Below are positions 8,629 through 16,978 of a DNA stretch of 64,000 nucleotides, piece by piece; positions within the stretch are counted from its first letter, which is position 1; the number at the start of each line of letters is the position of its first letter. The stretch is from Bradyrhizobium iriomotense (lineage in GTDB: Bacteria > Pseudomonadota > Alphaproteobacteria > Rhizobiales > Xanthobacteraceae): contig NZ_BSOW01000013.1 in NCBI RefSeq assembly GCF_030160715.1, positions 124,001 to 188,000 on the forward strand, in the 5' to 3' direction. Position numbers and translations under genes: made by a program. A model generated the notes under the pieces. It saw nothing but the letters and a program-made list of their open reading frames with translations. It did no database searches and was not told the origin of the DNA.

Positions 8629-8706
8629 CCGCTGCAGATCGAGCATGACGAAGGCGTCGACCAGGCCTTCCTCGACAAGCGAAAGCCTGTCTATATCGAG
8701 CGCTGA
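8629..8706 (+). pseudogene. C-terminal remnant of a possible enoyl-CoA hydratase
   Basis: A 25-codon open stretch ends in TGA at 8704-8706 and contains EGVDQAFLDKRKPVY. This resembles the last helix of crotonase-family proteins, which often end with EG..AFLEKRKP. There is no start codon or upstream domain; the reading frame is closed at 8626 and a family B repeat precedes it. It sits just upstream of a feruloyl-CoA-synthase-like gene, the position that an intact hydratase holds in the paralogous operon (26646-27455). The family assignment of so short a piece is tentative. Confidence 0.45.
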
Positions 8707-8749
8707 ACGAGAATGATCCGCAAAGGACGATAATTCCGGGAGACGCAAA

Positions 8750-10621
8750 ATGAGTGGGAGTGCGGCGGCGGTGATGACGAAGCCCGTGTTTCGTAAGATC
8801 GAGTGGTTGCCGCGCGACATCGACGTCGAGCGGCGCGAGGACGGCACGGTGGTGCTGAAATCGCGCATTCCGCTGCAGCCTTACGAGACGCACATTCCGG
8901 CGTCGCTGGCGAAATGGGCGAGGGAAGCGCCCGACCGCATCTGGCTTGCGCAGCGCGGCGGCGCGGATCGCGCGTGGCGCAAGGTGTCCTACGGCGAAGC
9001 CAAGCGTACAGTGGATGCGCTGACGCAAGGCCTGCTCGATCTCGGCCTCGACAGTCGTCCCGTCGCGATCCTCTCCGGCAATTCGATCGAGCACGCGCTG
9101 ATGACGCAGGCTGCGATGCAGGCGCGCTCGCCGGCTGCACCGGTGTCGCCGGCCTACTCCCTGATGAGCCACGATCACGTCAAGCTGAAATATCTGTTCG
9201 ACCTGATCAAGCCGGCCGTCGTGATGGTGCAGGATGGTCCGACCTTTGAGAAGGCCCTGAAGGCGCTCGATCTCACCGGCGTCGCCGTCGTTCACGTGCT
9301 GCGCCCCTGCGAGGGCATCAAGAGCATCAGTTTCGCCGAGCTCGCGGCAACGCCTGTCACCGTTGATGTCGATGCCTCGATCGCGCAGATCACGCCGCAG
9401 ACAGTCGGCAAGCTTCTGTTCACCTCCGGTTCGACCGGCATGCCCAAGGCCGTCATCAATACGCAGGCGATGATGTGCGCGAACGCGGCGATGATGATCC
9501 AGGTGCGGCCGCGCTCGCCTGATGGACCGATCGCGACCATGCTCGACTGGATGCCCTGGAATCATACCATGGGCGGCAATGCTGCGTTTCATCCGCTCCT
9601 GGTCGATGGCGGCACGCTCTATATCGACGACGGACGGCCGATGCCGGGGCAGTTCGAGGAGACGCTGCGCAATCTGCGCGAGATCTCGCCGACCTATTAC
9701 GCCAACGTGCCGGCCGGCTATGCGGCGCTTGCTGCGGCGATGGAGAAGGACGATGCGCTCTGCCGCTCCTTCTTCAAGAACCTCTCGATCATGGCCTATG
9801 GCGGCGCGCGGTTGCCGGATGATCTCTACGACCGCATGCAGGCCCTCGCCGTGAAGACCACCGGCGAGCGCATCGTGTTCTACACCGGCTGGGGCTCGAC
9901 CGAGACTGCGCCGACCTCGACCGGCACCTATTGGGACACCGAACGCGTCGGGCTGATCGGCCTGCCATTCCCCGGCGTCGAATTGAAGATGGTGCCGTGC
10001 GGCTCGAAATACGAACTGCGGCTCCGCGGCATCAACGTCACGCCCGGCTATTTCGGTCAGGCGGAGCTGACGAAGAAGATGTTCGACGAGGAAGGCTTTT
10101 ACTGCATCGGCGATGCCGGCGTCTTCGTCGACGACAAGGATCCCGTGCAGGGCATCATCTTCGCCGGCCGCGTCGTGGAGGATTTCAAGCTCACCACCGG
10201 CACCTTCGTGCATGTCGGCTCGCTCCGCACCGATGCGATCGCTGCCGCGACGCCGGTCGTGCATGACGCGCTCGTCGCCGGACAGGATCGCGCCTGCATC
10301 GGTCTGCTCGCCTGGCCCAACCTGCACGCCTGTCGCCAGCTCGTCGGCAATCCGGAGCTGAGCTTTGAGGACGCCGTGAAGCACCCCGAGGTGATCGCCT
10401 GCTTCAGGCGTGGCCTCGAGGCACACAACGGGGAATGCGAAGGCGCGAGCAGCCGCATCATCGCGCGCGCCGTGCTGATGGTCGAGCCGCCCTCGATCGA
10501 CGGCAACGAGCTGACAGACAAGGGCTACATCAATCAGCGCGCCGGCCTGGAGCGCCGCGCCGCGCTGGTGGAGCGGCTTTATGCCGAGACGCCGGACGAC
10601 AGTGTGATCGTGCTGCGATGA
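8750..10621 (+). CDS. Feruloyl-CoA-synthase-like aryl/acyl-CoA ligase
   Basis: 623 residues, ANL superfamily, longer than typical FadD. It carries the ATP loop LLFTSGSTGMPKAV, the family signature DWMPWNHTMGGN, GWGSTETAP and the hinge GRVVEDFKL seen in feruloyl-CoA synthases. It would activate a hydroxycinnamate or similar acid to its CoA ester using ATP. A paralogue of similar length is at 24752-26635. It is preceded by a possible hydratase remnant and followed by two acyl-CoA dehydrogenases. The dehydrogenases suggest that its substrate has a saturated side chain, such as a phenylpropanoate or aliphatic acid; that is inference. Confidence 0.85.
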   Translation: MSGSAAAVMTKPVFRKIEWLPRDIDVERREDGTVVLKSRIPLQPYETHIPASLAKWAREAPDRIWLAQRGGADRAWRKVSYGEAKRTVDALTQGLLDLGLDSRPVAILSGNSIEHALMTQAAMQARSPAAPVSPAYSLMSHDHVKLKYLFDLIKPAVVMVQDGPTFEKALKALDLTGVAVVHVLRPCEGIKSISFAELAATPVTVDVDASIAQITPQTVGKLLFTSGSTGMPKAVINTQAMMCANAAMMIQVRPRSPDGPIATMLDWMPWNHTMGGNAAFHPLLVDGGTLYIDDGRPMPGQFEETLRNLREISPTYYANVPAGYAALAAAMEKDDALCRSFFKNLSIMAYGGARLPDDLYDRMQALAVKTTGERIVFYTGWGSTETAPTSTGTYWDTERVGLIGLPFPGVELKMVPCGSKYELRLRGINVTPGYFGQAELTKKMFDEEGFYCIGDAGVFVDDKDPVQGIIFAGRVVEDFKLTTGTFVHVGSLRTDAIAAATPVVHDALVAGQDRACIGLLAWPNLHACRQLVGNPELSFEDAVKHPEVIACFRRGLEAHNGECEGASSRIIARAVLMVEPPSIDGNELTDKGYINQRAGLERRAALVERLYAETPDDSVIVLR

Positions 10622-10640
10622 TGCGCATCTCTCTCAACTC

Positions 10641-10742
10641 GTCATTCCGGGGCGCGCGCAGCGCGAGCCCGGAATCCATCGGGCCGCATGCGCCTGGCGA
10701 AATTCATTCCGGGCTCGCGACTTCGTCGCGCCCCGGAATGAC
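10641..10742. repeat. Intergenic palindromic repeat, family D
   Basis: Arms GTCATTCCGGGGCGCGC and GCGCGCCCCGGAATGAC-like bound about 102 bp with an inner pair around GAGCCCGGAAT / ATTCCGGGCTC. It lies between the ligase and the first acyl-CoA dehydrogenase. Confidence 0.75.
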
Positions 10743-10783
10743 GGCCTCAATCCAAGCGACAGACGATAAAAAGGTAAGCCGCC

Positions 10784-11911
10784 ATGAATTTCGATTTCTC
10801 TGACGATCAAAAGCAGCTCCGCGACCAGGCGCGCAAATTCCTCGGCGAAAGGTGCTCGCCCAAGGCGGTGCGCACGGTCCTTGACGGCAAGGCGCCTTAT
10901 GACAAGGAGCTGTGGAAGGGCCTCGCCGAGATGGGCTTCCTCGGCGTCGCCATTCCCGAGGAGTTCGGCGGCGCGGGCGCCGGCCATCTCGAGCTCTGCG
11001 TGATCGCCGAGGAGGTAGGCCGGGCGAATGCGCCAGTGCCGTTCTCCTCCACCGTCTATCTCGCCGCCGAGGCGTTGCTGATCGCCGGCAGCGACGCGCA
11101 GAAGACGAAATGGCTGCCTGCAATCGCCTCCGGTGAGGCCATCGGCACGCTGGCGCTGTTCGAGGGCACTGGCAATCCATCGCCGAAGAACATCAAGCTT
11201 GCCGCTTCGGGCGGCGTGCTCAACGGCGTCAAGAAGCCGGTGCCGGATGGCGCAATCGCCGATTTCGCCGTCGTCGCTGCGCGCACGGGATCGAGCGGCC
11301 GCGAGAGCGATATCTCGTTGTTCCTCGTGGACCTCAAGGCGGGCGGCGTCGAAGCCAGGAGCCTCAGCAATCTCGATCCGACGCGCGGGCAGGTCGAGCT
11401 CACCTTTGGGAATTGCAAGGCCGAGCCGCTGGGAACTGTTGGCGAGGGCTGGAGCATCCTGACCCAGGTGCTCGATCGCGCCGCGGTGCTCACAGCTTTC
11501 GAGCAGGTCGGCGGCGCCGATCGCGCGCTGGAGATGGGGCGCGACTACGCGCTTGACCGCATCGCCTTCGGCCGTCCGATCGGCTCGTTCCAGGCGATCA
11601 AACACATGCTCGCCGACATGTATGTCTCGGCGACGCTGGCGCGCTCCAACTGCTATTACGGCGCCTGGGCGCTCTCGACCAACGCATCCGAGCTGTCGGA
11701 AGCCGCGGCGGCCGCGCGCATCAGCGCGACGCAGGCGTTCCAGCATTGCGCCAAGAACAACATCCAGGTTCACGGCGGCATGGGTTTCACCTGGGAGTTC
11801 GACTGCCACATGTACTACCGCCGCGCCAACGCGCTGGCGCTGGGCCTCGGCAGCCTGTCCTATTGGGAAGATCAGCTCATCGACCGCATGCGCAAGAAGA
11901 ACGCGGCGTGA
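10784..11911 (+). CDS. Acyl-CoA dehydrogenase-family protein, small subunit-like
   Basis: 375 residues with the N-terminal, middle and C-terminal ACAD domains. The C-terminal FAD/partner region reads QVHGGMGFTWEFD. The usual YEGT-type catalytic Glu near the end is absent, and the alternative position reads LDRAAV rather than LxxER. That pattern occurs in non-catalytic partners of heteromeric ACADs such as the mycobacterial FadE pairs and in small subunits like PimD. The second ACAD follows at 12061 with a repeat between. It probably forms a complex with that protein that desaturates an acyl-CoA and passes electrons to ETF. Confidence 0.85.
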   Translation: MNFDFSDDQKQLRDQARKFLGERCSPKAVRTVLDGKAPYDKELWKGLAEMGFLGVAIPEEFGGAGAGHLELCVIAEEVGRANAPVPFSSTVYLAAEALLIAGSDAQKTKWLPAIASGEAIGTLALFEGTGNPSPKNIKLAASGGVLNGVKKPVPDGAIADFAVVAARTGSSGRESDISLFLVDLKAGGVEARSLSNLDPTRGQVELTFGNCKAEPLGTVGEGWSILTQVLDRAAVLTAFEQVGGADRALEMGRDYALDRIAFGRPIGSFQAIKHMLADMYVSATLARSNCYYGAWALSTNASELSEAAAAARISATQAFQHCAKNNIQVHGGMGFTWEFDCHMYYRRANALALGLGSLSYWEDQLIDRMRKKNAA

Positions 11912-11921
11912 CGATAGGTTT

Positions 11922-12040
11922 GTAGGGTGGGTTAGCCCCGCGGATTGCGCGAAGCGTAAACCGCTAGGCGTAACCCACCATCGGGCCGCAACAACACTCT
12001 AGAGAGTTGGTGGGTTACGCTTTCGGCTAACCCACCCTAC
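11922..12040. repeat. Intergenic palindromic repeat, family C
   Basis: The outer arms GTAGGGTGGGTTAGCC and GGCTAACCCACCCTAC are exact complements. Inner arms GGCGTAACCCACCA / TGGTGGGTTACGC are also paired. A second copy is at 13315-13430, so the second ACAD gene is bracketed by two copies. Confidence 0.88.
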
Positions 12041-12060
12041 GAAGGAAAAAAGGAAGCGCC

Positions 12061-13305
12061 ATGAATTTCGACGACACACCGCAGGAAGCCGAGTTTCGTG
12101 GCTTGGCCCGCACATGGGTCGACGCCAACGCGCCGAAGGAGTTCGAGGAGGAGCTGTCGAAATCCTCGCTCGGTCGCATCCGGCTTGCAAAACGCGACAT
12201 GGTCGAGGTCGGCAAGGACTGGCAAAAGAAGAAGTCGGAGGCGGGTTGGGCCTGTCTGCACTGGCCGAAGGAATATGGCGGGCGTGGCGCAACGCCGATC
12301 GAGCGGGTGATCTGGCAGCAGGAGGAGGGCGTCTACGGCAAGCTGACGCAGCCGTTCCAGATCGGCGAAGGCATGTGCGGCCCGACCGTGATGGCCTGGG
12401 GCAGCGAAGAGGCGAAGCGTCGCTACCTGCCGAAGCTCGCCTCGGGTGAGGAGATCTGGTGCCAGCTCTTCTCCGAGCCGTCCGCCGGCTCCGACGTCGC
12501 GGGGCTTCGCACCCGCGCCGAGAAGAAGGGCGATAGCTGGGTCGTCAACGGCCAGAAGATCTGGACCTCGGGTGCGCATTATTCCGACTACGGGCTCCTG
12601 ATCGCGCGGACCGATCCCAACGTGCCCAAGCACAAGGGGCTCACCATGTTCTTCCTCAGCATGAAGAGCCCGGGCGTCGAGGTGCGGCCGATCAAGCAGG
12701 CCAACGGCATGCAGGAGTTCAACGAGGTCTATTTCACCGACGTGGTGATCCCGGACAGCCAGCGCCTGGGCGCCGTCGGCGACGGCTGGAACGTGTCGCT
12801 GACCACGCTGATGAACGAGCGCATGTCGATCGGCTCGCGGCTTGCGACCGGCGTGCCCGAGATGTTCGAGTTCTGCTCGAACCTGATGCTGGAGGATGGC
12901 CTTGCGATCGACGACCCCGCCGTGCGCTCGAAACTCGCGAGCTGGGCGGTGAAATCGAACGGGCTGAAATATACCAGCTACCGCGCGATCTCGGCGCTGT
13001 CGAAGGGCGAGCGGCCGGGCCCCGAAAACTCCATCGGCAAGCTGGTATCGGGCATGATGCTCCAGGACATCGCGGCCTACGCGATGGATCTGCAAGGTGC
13101 GGCCGGCGTTCTCACCGGGGTCGACGAGGAGACTGTGCACGGGCAGTTCCAGCAGATGCTGTTGTCCTCGCCCTCGATGCGCATCGCGGGCGGCACCGAC
13201 GAAATCTTGCGCAACATCATCGCCGAGCGCGTGCTCGGCCTGCCCGGCGATATCCGTGTCGACAAGGACGTGCCGTATAACAAGATTCCCACGAAGGGGC
13301 GGTGA
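12061..13305 (+). CDS. Acyl-CoA dehydrogenase, catalytic subunit-like
   Basis: 414 residues. FAD/substrate motifs FSEPSAGSDVAGL and WVVNGQKIWTSGAH are intact. The MCAD-type catalytic Glu position reads IAGGTDEI (Gly), but LMNERMSIG carries a Glu where isovaleryl- and long-chain ACADs have theirs. It therefore probably keeps activity and pairs with the ACAD at 10784. GGAAG precedes the ATG at 12061. The size and pairing recall pimC/pimD-type dehydrogenases. The substrate is not determinable. Confidence 0.88.
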   Translation: MNFDDTPQEAEFRGLARTWVDANAPKEFEEELSKSSLGRIRLAKRDMVEVGKDWQKKKSEAGWACLHWPKEYGGRGATPIERVIWQQEEGVYGKLTQPFQIGEGMCGPTVMAWGSEEAKRRYLPKLASGEEIWCQLFSEPSAGSDVAGLRTRAEKKGDSWVVNGQKIWTSGAHYSDYGLLIARTDPNVPKHKGLTMFFLSMKSPGVEVRPIKQANGMQEFNEVYFTDVVIPDSQRLGAVGDGWNVSLTTLMNERMSIGSRLATGVPEMFEFCSNLMLEDGLAIDDPAVRSKLASWAVKSNGLKYTSYRAISALSKGERPGPENSIGKLVSGMMLQDIAAYAMDLQGAAGVLTGVDEETVHGQFQQMLLSSPSMRIAGGTDEILRNIIAERVLGLPGDIRVDKDVPYNKIPTKGR

Positions 13306-13314
13306 TCTCGGACT

Positions 13315-13430
13315 GTAGGGTGGGTTAGCCCCGCGGATTGCGCGAAGCGCAATCGGCTAGGCGTAACCCACCACTTCTGCCGACGCGGAAACAAGAGAGG
13401 TGGGTTACGCCTTCGGCTGACCCACCCTAC
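13315..13430. repeat. Intergenic palindromic repeat, family C
   Basis: Second copy of the element at 11922, with outer arms GTAGGGTGGGTTAGCC and a right arm GGCTGACCCACCCTAC bearing one change. It separates the ACAD from the nitroreductase gene. Confidence 0.88.
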
Positions 13431-13454
13431 GAAGAGAACAACGCGAGTTGATCC

Positions 13455-14156
13455 ATGGACGCTAAAGTCAACCAAAACGACCGCATCGGCGTGCTCGAAG
13501 AGCTCCTCAACGAGCGTTACTCGGTGCGCGCCTTCCTGCCGAAGGAGGTCGATCGCGCGACCATCGCGCAGGTGCTGACGACCGCGCAGCGCACCGCGTC
13601 CTGGTGCAACAGCCAGCCCTGGCAGGTCGTCATCGCCAGCGGCGAGGCCAAGGAGCGCTTTCGCAAGGCGATCTATCAGGAGGCTTCCTCAGGCGGTCTC
13701 GGTGACAACTACGATTTCACCCCGCCGCGCGAATATGTCGGCGTGTATCTGGAGCGTCGCCGCGAGAGCGGCTTTCAGCTCTACAACACGCTCGGCATCG
13801 CTCGCGGCGACAAGGCCGCCTACGCAAAACAGGCGCTGGAGAACTACAATTTCTTCGGCGCGCCGCATATCGCGATCATTCACACCAACGAGCCGCTCGG
13901 CATTTACGGAGCGATCGATTGCGGAGCCTACGTCTCGAACTTCATGCTGGCCGCGCAGGCGCTCGGGCTCGGCACGATTCCGCAGGCGGCGCTCGCGCGC
14001 CACTCCGGCCTGATCCGCCGGCATTTCAACCTGCCCGACGACCGCCGCGTCGTCTGCGGCATCTCGTTCGGCTATGCCGACCATGCCCACAAGGTCAACA
14101 GCTACCGCACCTCGCGGGCGAGCGTGGCTGATACGGTGACCTTTGTGGACGAGTGA
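13455..14156 (+). CDS. Nitroreductase-family flavoprotein
   Basis: 233 residues. The N-terminal FMN-binding signature RYSVRAFLPKEV is followed by RTASWCNSQPWQVVI. The C-terminal part has GLGTIPQAALARH and GISFGYAD, as in the nitroreductase/BluB fold. It uses reduced nicotinamide to reduce nitroaromatics, quinones or an unknown physiological acceptor. The ATG at 13455 has no strong ribosome-binding site. It follows the ACAD genes in the same direction after a repeat, and its link to them is unclear. Confidence 0.85.
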   Translation: MDAKVNQNDRIGVLEELLNERYSVRAFLPKEVDRATIAQVLTTAQRTASWCNSQPWQVVIASGEAKERFRKAIYQEASSGGLGDNYDFTPPREYVGVYLERRRESGFQLYNTLGIARGDKAAYAKQALENYNFFGAPHIAIIHTNEPLGIYGAIDCGAYVSNFMLAAQALGLGTIPQAALARHSGLIRRHFNLPDDRRVVCGISFGYADHAHKVNSYRTSRASVADTVTFVDE

Positions 14157-14180
14157 TCCCCGCTCCCCGATGCAACCCCT

Positions 14181-14251
14181 GTAGCCCGGATGAGCGAAGC
14201 GATATCCGGGACCAGCGATTCCCCGGATGTCGCTTCGCTCATCCGGGTTAC
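14181..14251. repeat. Intergenic palindromic repeat, family E
   Basis: GTAGCCCGGATGAGCGAAGC and GCTTCGCTCATCCGGGTTAC flank a short loop carrying ATATCCGGGA / TCCCCGGAT. It lies between converging genes and may also form a strong hairpin in either transcript. Confidence 0.8.
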
Positions 14252-14278
14252 TCATCCTGGTGAGCTATGAACGACGAA

Positions 14279-14303
14279 AGCCCCGATCGTCATGATCGGG
14301 GCT
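14279..14303 (-). terminator. Hairpin terminator of the small exported protein gene
   Basis: A perfect 10-bp stem AGCCCCGATC / GATCGGGGCT with loop GTCAT lies 20 bp beyond the stop codon of the minus-strand gene at 14324. On that strand it is followed by TTCG rather than a long T run, so strength is uncertain. Confidence 0.6.
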
Positions 14304-14323
14304 TCGTGGTCGGACGTTGTCAC

Positions 14324-14563
14324 TCAGTAGATCCCGTACGCGCAGACGTTCACGATGCGCACGCGCGGGCCGTGGCGGGTGGGCACCACGCGCTCCTGGT
14401 AGCAGCCGCTCACGCCGGTGTTGACATAGAGGCCGCCATGGCCCCAGCCCCAGCCGGGACCCCAGTGATGATGGAAGCCGTGGGCCGACGCGGCGCTGGG
14501 CGCGAGGGCGGCAACGCCGAGCGAACCGGCGGCGACGAGACCAAGGACAAGCTTGCGAAACAT
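14324..14563 (-). CDS. Small exported protein, Gly/His/Trp-rich
   Basis: 79 residues. A signal peptide is visible (MFRKLVLGLVAAGSL, cleavage likely after ASA near residue 27). The mature part of about 52 residues begins HGFHHHWGPGWGWGHGG, and its two cysteines could form a disulfide in the periplasm. The His/Gly-rich segment could bind metal, but this is only compositional. It is a lone gene with its own hairpin downstream. No function is recognised. Confidence 0.75.
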   Translation of the reverse strand: MFRKLVLGLVAAGSLGVAALAPSAASAHGFHHHWGPGWGWGHGGLYVNTGVSGCYQERVVPTRHGPRVRIVNVCAYGIY

Positions 14564-14968
14564 TCTCTTCTCTCCAGTGTGGCACGAAGCCGTTGTTATG
14601 TCCCTGCATCTCGGTCGGCATGACTCCGAAACGCGTTCATGCGCGCGCGCAGGAATCGTGTTTCAAGATTGTTTCGTGAGGAGAGACGGCGGGAGCTCAG
14701 GCCTTGCGCGCCACGTAGACTGCATCATGCGACGCCTCGATAGCGTGCGATGGCCGCGCCCCAATCTCTACTCGTCGTCCCGGGGCGCGCAAAGCGCGAG
14801 CACGGGACCCATAGCCGCAGGATTGAGTTTGGCGAAGACTCGTGACCACGATCTCGTACCCCAACCACTCCCTGTGGTTATGGGTCCCGGCGTTCGCCGG
14901 GACGACAGCGAATTTGCGGTGCGCTCTCGCTCTCCTGACGTCCTGCAGCCTGCGGAAGTCGAATCCGC
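14564..14968. other. Gene-free stretch with a family B repeat
   Basis: About 405 bp between two minus-strand genes. The first 100 bp must hold the promoter of the small exported protein gene, but no convincing boxes were found. A minus-strand frame at 14697-14760 ends SHDAVYVARKA and could be a fragment of a lost gene; it is too short to identify. 14774-14906 is a repeat. Nothing else was seen. Confidence 0.5.
14774..14906. repeat. Intergenic palindromic repeat, family B
   Basis: Begins GTCGTCCCGGGGCGCG and ends TCCCGGCGTTCGCCGGGACGAC-like; the interior contains GAGTTTGGCGAAGACTCGT, also found in the copy at 27566. The ends are only partly complementary, so the copy looks degenerate or composite. 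Confidence 0.6.
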
Positions 14969-15754
14969 TCAAAACCTCGGCGGCCGCTTTTCCGCAAAGG
15001 CCTTGATGCCTTCCTTGATCTCGTCGCCGCGCATGCTTTCGCGATGGCGGCGGTCGGCGGCTTCTTCGTCGAGCGCACCGCGGGCGAATTCGTTGATGGC
15101 GCGCTTCATGCCGCGCATCGCGATCGGCGCGTTGCCGGCGAGGATGTTGGCGAGCTTGTCGACTTCCTCGTCGAGAAGCTCCGGTGCCACCATGGCGGTG
15201 AGATAGCCGATGCGCAGCATCTCCGGCGCGCTGATCTTCTGCGCGGTCAGGAACAGCGTCTTGGCGTTGTCGACGCCGAGCCGGGTCACGTAACGCTTGA
15301 TGCCGCTGGTGTAGTAGTGCAGTCCAAGCCGTGCAGCCGGCATGAACATCTCGGCGGTGTCGGCGCCGATACGGAAGTCGCAGGCGAGCGCAAGGTCGGT
15401 CGAGCCGCCATAGACGCCGCCGTTGAGACGGCAGATCGTGGGTACGCCCAAATCCTCCAGGCGGTTGACCACCACCTCGAACGCCGACCCGGCGCTCTGC
15501 TCCTCCCTGGCGCTCACCGCGCGCTCGGCCACCGAATTGAGATCGTAGCCGGCGGAGAAGGCGCGCCCGGTGCCGGTCAGCACCAGCACGCGGATCGCTG
15601 GGTCGGCCTCGATCCGGTCGAACAGCTTCAAGAGCTCGCCGAGATCTTCAGCCTGCAACCGGTTGAGATGCCTCGGCCGGTTGAGGCGGACGGTGGCCCG
15701 CGCGCCATCGATGTCGAGCAGGGGCGTGCTGGCAGACTCGGCCGCATCCGACAT
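14969..15754 (-). CDS. Enoyl-CoA hydratase/isomerase family protein
   Basis: 261 residues of the crotonase fold. AFSAGYDLNSVAER and LNGGVYGGSTDLALACDFRI form the oxyanion hole region. The position of the second hydratase Glu reads AARLGLHYY, so the typical PE..LG motif is altered and the reaction is uncertain. The start at 15754 (MSDAAESAS) has GGAG 8 bases upstream. The gene begins 12 bp after the stop of the ion-channel gene on the same strand, so the two are probably cotranscribed. Confidence 0.82.
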   Translation of the reverse strand: MSDAAESASTPLLDIDGARATVRLNRPRHLNRLQAEDLGELLKLFDRIEADPAIRVLVLTGTGRAFSAGYDLNSVAERAVSAREEQSAGSAFEVVVNRLEDLGVPTICRLNGGVYGGSTDLALACDFRIGADTAEMFMPAARLGLHYYTSGIKRYVTRLGVDNAKTLFLTAQKISAPEMLRIGYLTAMVAPELLDEEVDKLANILAGNAPIAMRGMKRAINEFARGALDEEAADRRHRESMRGDEIKEGIKAFAEKRPPRF

Positions 15755-15766
15755 TGCTGTCTCCAT

Positions 15767-16876
15767 TCACTTGTTTTCGAGCGCGCGGCGTTTGGCTTCG
15801 GCATCGATGGTTTCGGCGAGATCGGGATGCCGCGCCATCAGCACACGGAAATCGACGAGGTCGAGCACGAGCAGCCGCGAGACCTTCACGGTCGTGACGT
15901 TGGCACCGCGCACATTGTTGCCGAGCAGCGCCATCTCGCCGAAGAACGCGCCTTCGCCGAGCGCCACCTTCTTGCCGGGAAGATCGACCTCGACCTCGCC
16001 GGAGGCGATGAAATACATGCAGTCGCCCTGCGCGCCCTTCCTGATGATCATGGTGCGGGCCGGCAGGTCCATGGTGCGCAGCATATGGGTGACGTCGGCG
16101 ATCGCGGACGGTCCGAGAGCGGCAAAGAACGGCACCTTGCTGACGGTCTCCCAGGTCTTGAGGAAATTGTCGCGCCGCGTCTCGGCGGCGAAGCCGGTCG
16201 CCAGAATACCGGTCCAGAGGCCGAACACGCCGAGGCCCGAGATCATCACCAGCGCGGCCACAATCCGCCCGAGCGGCGTCACCGGGACGACGTCGCCATA
16301 GCCGGTCGTCGTCAGAGTCACCACCGCCCACCAGAGTGCCGACGGCACGCTGCCGAAGGTCTGGGGCTGCACGTCGCGCTCCAGGAAATATTCAGCAACG
16401 GAGGCGAGGAACACCACCATCAGAAAGATCACGAGCACGCTGAGCAGCGGCCCCGATTCCAGCACCAGCACGCGGCGAAGCTGCCGCAGGCCAGGGATGC
16501 CAGGTATGACCTTGAGCACCCAGAGCACGCTGAGCAGCCACGCCGTCTTGGATTCGACGCCCAGCACCAGCGCGACGGGCACCGCCAGCGCGCCGATCGC
16601 ATCGACCAGCCCGCTCGAGGACAGCATGTAGAGCTCCAGCCGCTGCTGGCTTGCCATGTGGCGCAGCCGGACCAGCCATTCGAACACGAAATAGGCGAGG
16701 CACGCCCACAGCAAGGCGCTCGCCCCGTGATGGGCGGCTTCATGGGTCGGATCGACCGTCAACAGCGTCATGGTCACGACGCCGACCGCAACCGCGACAT
16801 AGGCCGCTTTGGTCATGTTCCGGCCGGCCGTCGCGGCCACGAATTTCGCCAGAGCTGATATCAACGGCTTGGACAT
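15767..16876 (-). CDS. Cyclic-nucleotide-gated K+ channel, MloK1-like
   Basis: 369 residues, inner membrane. Six hydrophobic segments occupy roughly residues 22-235. The K+ selectivity filter TLTTTGYGD is at 187-195. The C-terminal cyclic-nucleotide-binding domain (about 240-355) contains FFGEMALLGNNVRGANV with the phosphate-binding Arg. Length and order match MloK1 of Mesorhizobium loti (about 355 residues), a non-voltage-gated cAMP-regulated channel. The S4-like segment has few charges (GLRQLRRVL), which fits weak voltage sensing. It lies upstream of a crotonase gene in the same unit. Confidence 0.92.
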   Translation of the reverse strand: MSKPLISALAKFVAATAGRNMTKAAYVAVAVGVVTMTLLTVDPTHEAAHHGASALLWACLAYFVFEWLVRLRHMASQQRLELYMLSSSGLVDAIGALAVPVALVLGVESKTAWLLSVLWVLKVIPGIPGLRQLRRVLVLESGPLLSVLVIFLMVVFLASVAEYFLERDVQPQTFGSVPSALWWAVVTLTTTGYGDVVPVTPLGRIVAALVMISGLGVFGLWTGILATGFAAETRRDNFLKTWETVSKVPFFAALGPSAIADVTHMLRTMDLPARTMIIRKGAQGDCMYFIASGEVEVDLPGKKVALGEGAFFGEMALLGNNVRGANVTTVKVSRLLVLDLVDFRVLMARHPDLAETIDAEAKRRALENK

Positions 16877-16978
16877 ACGGGATTGCGGTCCGGTGTTGGC
16901 TGGATTGCCGGTCCCGGTTGGGACTGCCGCGCCAAAGTGCCTGCGCCGGCGGGGGCCGTCAACGACAGGACGCTGATC

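Noticed and set aside
11922..13430. Composite transposon formed by the two family C repeats around the acyl-CoA dehydrogenase
   Set aside because: The repeats are self-palindromic miniature elements in ordinary intergenic positions; no transposase or target duplication is visible.
14697..14760. Possible gene fragment ending SHDAVYVARKA on the minus strand
   Set aside because: Too short to assign and adjoining a repeat; noted only within the gene-free stretch entry.
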